NCBI RefSeq assembly: GCF_017562075.2
Contig: NC_054085.1
Span: forward strand, 16,471,818-16,535,817
DNA from: Anopheles merus
Lineage: Eukaryota > Arthropoda > Insecta > Diptera > Culicidae
Length of the DNA: 64,000 bases
Direction: 5' to 3'
The notes beneath the pieces were generated by a model. The model had not been told where the DNA came from. It saw nothing but the letters and a program-made list of their open reading frames with translations, and searched no databases. Below are positions 60,662 through 64,000 of this stretch, piece by piece; the first letter of the stretch is position 1; the number at the start of each line of letters is the position of its first letter. Position numbers and translations under genes: made by a program.

Positions 60662-63600
60662 AAGCGCTCGCGCCACATTCCGTTTGTGGTGAAGAAATTC
60701 TCGAAAAAGAAAGCTGCGTTTGTATTGTGAGGATAATTTATCGCACCGTTGGAACAGCAGGAAAACGCGTTGAAAAGCGAAAGCGAAAAAGGTAACCAGG
60801 CATCAAATATCAATTTCCCCGTGCCCTTCTGTGTGGTTGAGCAGCGGATATCATCTTCCAATCAAGCAATTAGGCAGAACCATTGAAATCGTATCGAATT
60901 ACGGGCAGAATTTTTGGCACACACAGAGAGAGAGAAAGAGAGAGGATTTGCTTCGCAGCGATTGTCAGCAACTGCAGTACAAGATCGATCGATGGCAAAC
61001 GATGGTAGTAGGAAATTCTATCGCACTGCCTCAACGCCAAGATTCAGTAAGGACAGTTTTTTTTGGTACGCCTTTTCTCCTCGCATGACGATGCGGGATT
61101 TTGACGCTTTTTAACTCTTTGCCGAGTTCAAGAAGTTTGGCATTGTTCGGCTGTACATCGCATGCTGTACAGGCTCGTGTTCTCGCAGGGGGAAAAGGAA
61201 GAAGGTATCAAAATACTGCTGCATTTCAATTAAAAACTATCCTTTCTAGCCAACCCCCGGGTTGGCACACTGTCAAAGCAAACACACCCATACGCAAGCC
61301 TGGGGGAGAATTTGGGAACAGGAAGAGTGCAGGAAATAAGCAATTTCTTGTTGAGATGCGAGCTGATCCTCCCCGTAAAGCTGCAAGAACGCAGTGTAAA
61401 GCAGCAGTAGACAGCAGAAAAGCTTACATTTAACACAGCTCGGTGAAAACGGTGAGTAGAGTGAGCACTACAAATTGGGTTGCATAATTAAACATTGCAA
61501 GCATTTTAAATAAATGCATTGCCACACAAAGTTAGGACACGTTTCGGTCCAAAGCCCAACAGTAGCTTCACTCTAATTAGATATGTTAGCAGACCTTTTC
61601 ACCTACTTCCTAATTGAATTTGATCCAGTCCAATTCGCTCGGATGTTTCGAGTCAGTTTACGAGGTCACGTAAATCACTACCGCGCCACGTTCTTCGTGC
61701 TGTTCCGACACCCCAAAACGGTCAAGTGAGGTTCGTAGAAAAGCGGCACAACGAAACCCGCACGCCGTTTTTGCCCGAGGACGAATCATGTGAATAAAAC
61801 TTGCCTTTTCCCACCGTCCAGTAATGTAGCGTATCGGATTGCGCAGGTCAGCCGTTGGGCCTGCCACTACTACTACTACTACTACCAGCTGCCCAGGAAC
61901 CTTGTGGCCTTCCCGAAAATGACACGCTCCTCCCTTCGTGCTGGTTATTTATCGGGCTCCACTTTTCGGTTGCCTGTTCTCTCCAGGACGCCAGCTACCG
62001 GGCACTTGCCTGGTGGAATCAATTCGGCTTGGCAACTTTAAGAACCAGAAAGCCAGAAACTGTATAAATTACTTGCCAATTCAATTCCGGAAACGAAACG
62101 GCGGTTATCTTGCCTACTGCCCCCCCCCCCCCCCCCCCCCCTTACTGCAAGGGGCCGTTTCGGAACGTAGATATCGCACAACTGTAGTTGCAGCGAGTTT
62201 TTCAAATTGAAAAGTGCCCAATTTGCAGTTGTTAGCTACAGATGAATTCCTCAAGGTGTAAAGAAACCTAGAAGTTACTCTAAAAGTATCATAATCACAT
62301 TCACTGTACTTTTAGAGATTATTTTCACAATAAACCCTTCTAGCTCTATAGGCTCTCCAGTCTTCTGTCACCCGAACGGTGCTCTTCCCAACACTTTTCA
62401 ACGTGCTGGTTGCGAAGTGTGCACACCGTTGGCCACGAACCGCCCACGGGCACGGATCGGAAAATCCAATTACGCGTTTGTCGATTTCCATTTCCTTGGC
62501 TCCATCATCATCTGCATCGCTCCGTCCGTCCGTTGTTTGGGGGCCGCCGCCGTTTGGGCGTGTGCGCCCAACTGTTGTTTCGTGCCTTTCCCATTGCAGC
62601 TCAACGTGCGACGATTGACGAAATGGACGCACGAGCGACAAATTGGTATGGCCACGTGCCGCGGCAGTGCCGTTGCTTTACCGCACCGCACCGACGCACT
62701 CCGACGATTGGCATTAGTCTGTGTTGCTTCGCAGAGAAGAATTTGATCGATTTTATCGCATTGTCAGCGACCGAACCTGGCCAATGTTAGCCGATGTCGA
62801 TGGAGGATGGGATGAAGTTTTTCCCGTAATTGAGGTACGTTCCCCGAGGGCCTCGTGAGAGCGAAAACAGTCCACAGCAAGATTGACTTCTTGTGCGTCC
62901 ACAAGTACACACCACAGCATACCGCTCCAACTTTGAGCGATTCCAACTGGTCCAACTGGGTGTCTTTTTTCCAAGGAATCTATGAAGATGTTTTGGAAGT
63001 TTGGTTCACATTTCGAAGAAAATCCACTCCAACCTGGGACCTGGGCAAAGCTGAAGTATAAGACATCCCGATCAAGAACAGAACGAGGAAGAACGCCACC
63101 TCGCAAAACGACAGCGGCTGGAACCAATCGGGACCCGTGGGCAAACCGACACCGGCGGAGAGTTTCGTCACACCCTTGTCGACACCCTCCTCCCTTGAAG
63201 AACCCCCCCCCCCCCCCCTTGTTCGGCTAGTTTTCGGAGAGTGGAATCGAGTAGGTAATTCGATGCCCTTCAACAAGGCGCCAGCTTTGTTTCGGAACTT
63301 GCTTTCAAGCCGTCCACACACGCTCACACGCGCACTGTTGTCTGTTTTGTGTGGTGAGGATGAGTGCGAGTGTGATGATTGTCTCTTCGAGACCACCGTT
63401 CCACCGGGATCGGATCTCACGGTATTCGTTTAAACGCCACTCTCAAAATCGAAACGGTCTGTCAACACAGTGCAAGAGCCTCGGGGGTCAGAGTGAAGTC
63501 AAAGAAGAAACTCTACTCTCGCCGACAACCTATCGCCTATCAACTACTTCACCGATCACTGAAGTGATCCACTCGGGCTTGTCGTGTGGGGAAGAACACA

Positions 63601-64000
63601 ACATGCTACATCGGTATGTCCGGACCAAGACGCTTCGTTGGGTGTTCTAGGTTCGTGTTCTCGGAAAGGAAGGGGTAATGAAACGATCAAACCAGGATTA
63701 GAAGAGTATGGTCTCAATCACAATCGAGTTAATAGTTGTCGAACTGCACTCGAGCAAACGGTGCAATGGGGAATGCCTGATCGGCGCTGTACGTGTATGA
63801 GAAGGAAGGGGTTTAATAATGTGAAATGGTGAGTTCTTTCGCTATGGTATGGTATGAACGTTTTGCAAGACTTAACAACATACTCCTCATAGGTTCAACC
63901 TTTGTATGGATTGTGTCCTCAATGCGAAGGAATAGACTACGAATGTTTAATCAAAGAGGGTGAATAATAAGGAGTTCTAGAGCATCTTACATTATCTTGT

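Larger units (their letters stand above)
51727..64000. other. Upstream Vsx region (intron and/or 5' flank) without recognisable exons
   Basis: 12.3 kb. No frame on either strand resembles a homeobox-gene N-terminus or any other family. It contains CA/TG runs (for example 53661-53672 and 54928-54942), CT at about 60635-60660, C22 at 62120-62141, C16 at 63203-63218, a GAT-type run at about 59680-59703, and a 66-bp tandem duplication at 57802-57933. The block 57150-58130 is AT-rich. The missing first Vsx exon is either beyond 64000 or too short and diverged to recognise. Confidence 0.55.

Overview
The window is eukaryotic nuclear DNA from a mosquito, most likely an Anopheles of the gambiae complex. 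The reasons are short introns with GT-AG ends, long CA/TG, GA and homopolymer G/C tracts, insect-type gene content, and a 193-bp tRNA-derived SINE matching Anopheles SINE200 as I remember it, with intact target-site duplications. There are no prokaryotic features, CRISPR arrays or operons. No clearly new biological system is visible. The five genes belong to known families, and the novelty lies in their splicing, low-complexity inserts and repeats.

Layout, left to right. (1) 1-1733 is gene-free sequence downstream of the plexin stop. (2) 1734-10903, minus strand: a complete nine-exon type-A plexin (2,138 codons), a semaphorin receptor. Its 1.6-kb third intron is almost wholly a decayed inverted-repeat element. 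(3) 10904-14058: plexin upstream region with triplet repeats and two YY1/Pho-like sites. (4) 14059-14796, minus strand: a two-exon canopy-family ER protein ending in KEEL. (5) 14797-18366: probable promoter and leader DNA. (6) 18367-25156, plus strand: a seven-exon tubulin-cofactor-E-like protein (TBCEL), with SINE200 in intron 1 and a hairpin element in intron 3. (7) 26681-28753, minus strand: a four-exon BTB-BACK-Kelch CUL3 adaptor (KLHL18 type), convergent with TBCEL. (8) 30784-51726 and beyond, minus strand: a Vsx/Chx10-type paired-like homeobox gene. Its homeobox is split by an 18.2-kb intron, and its 5' exon or exons lie outside the window or were not recognised. (9) The large Vsx intron holds a second SINE, two inverted-repeat elements, a non-LTR retrotransposon relic and a 1.05-kb TA-flanked element. 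(10) 51727-64000 has no recognisable exon.

The genes do not form a pathway. Plexin and Vsx are developmental (axon guidance; eye and visual-system patterning). TBCEL and KLHL18 look like widely used tubulin-turnover and ubiquitin-ligase functions. Canopy is an ER folding factor.

Exon boundaries were set by hand from GT-AG signals. Every gene model sums to an intact frame: plexin 6,417 nt, canopy 636 nt, TBCEL 1,548 nt, KLHL18 1,872 nt, and visible Vsx 512 codons including the stop. Transcription starts and poly(A) sites are guesses from motifs only.
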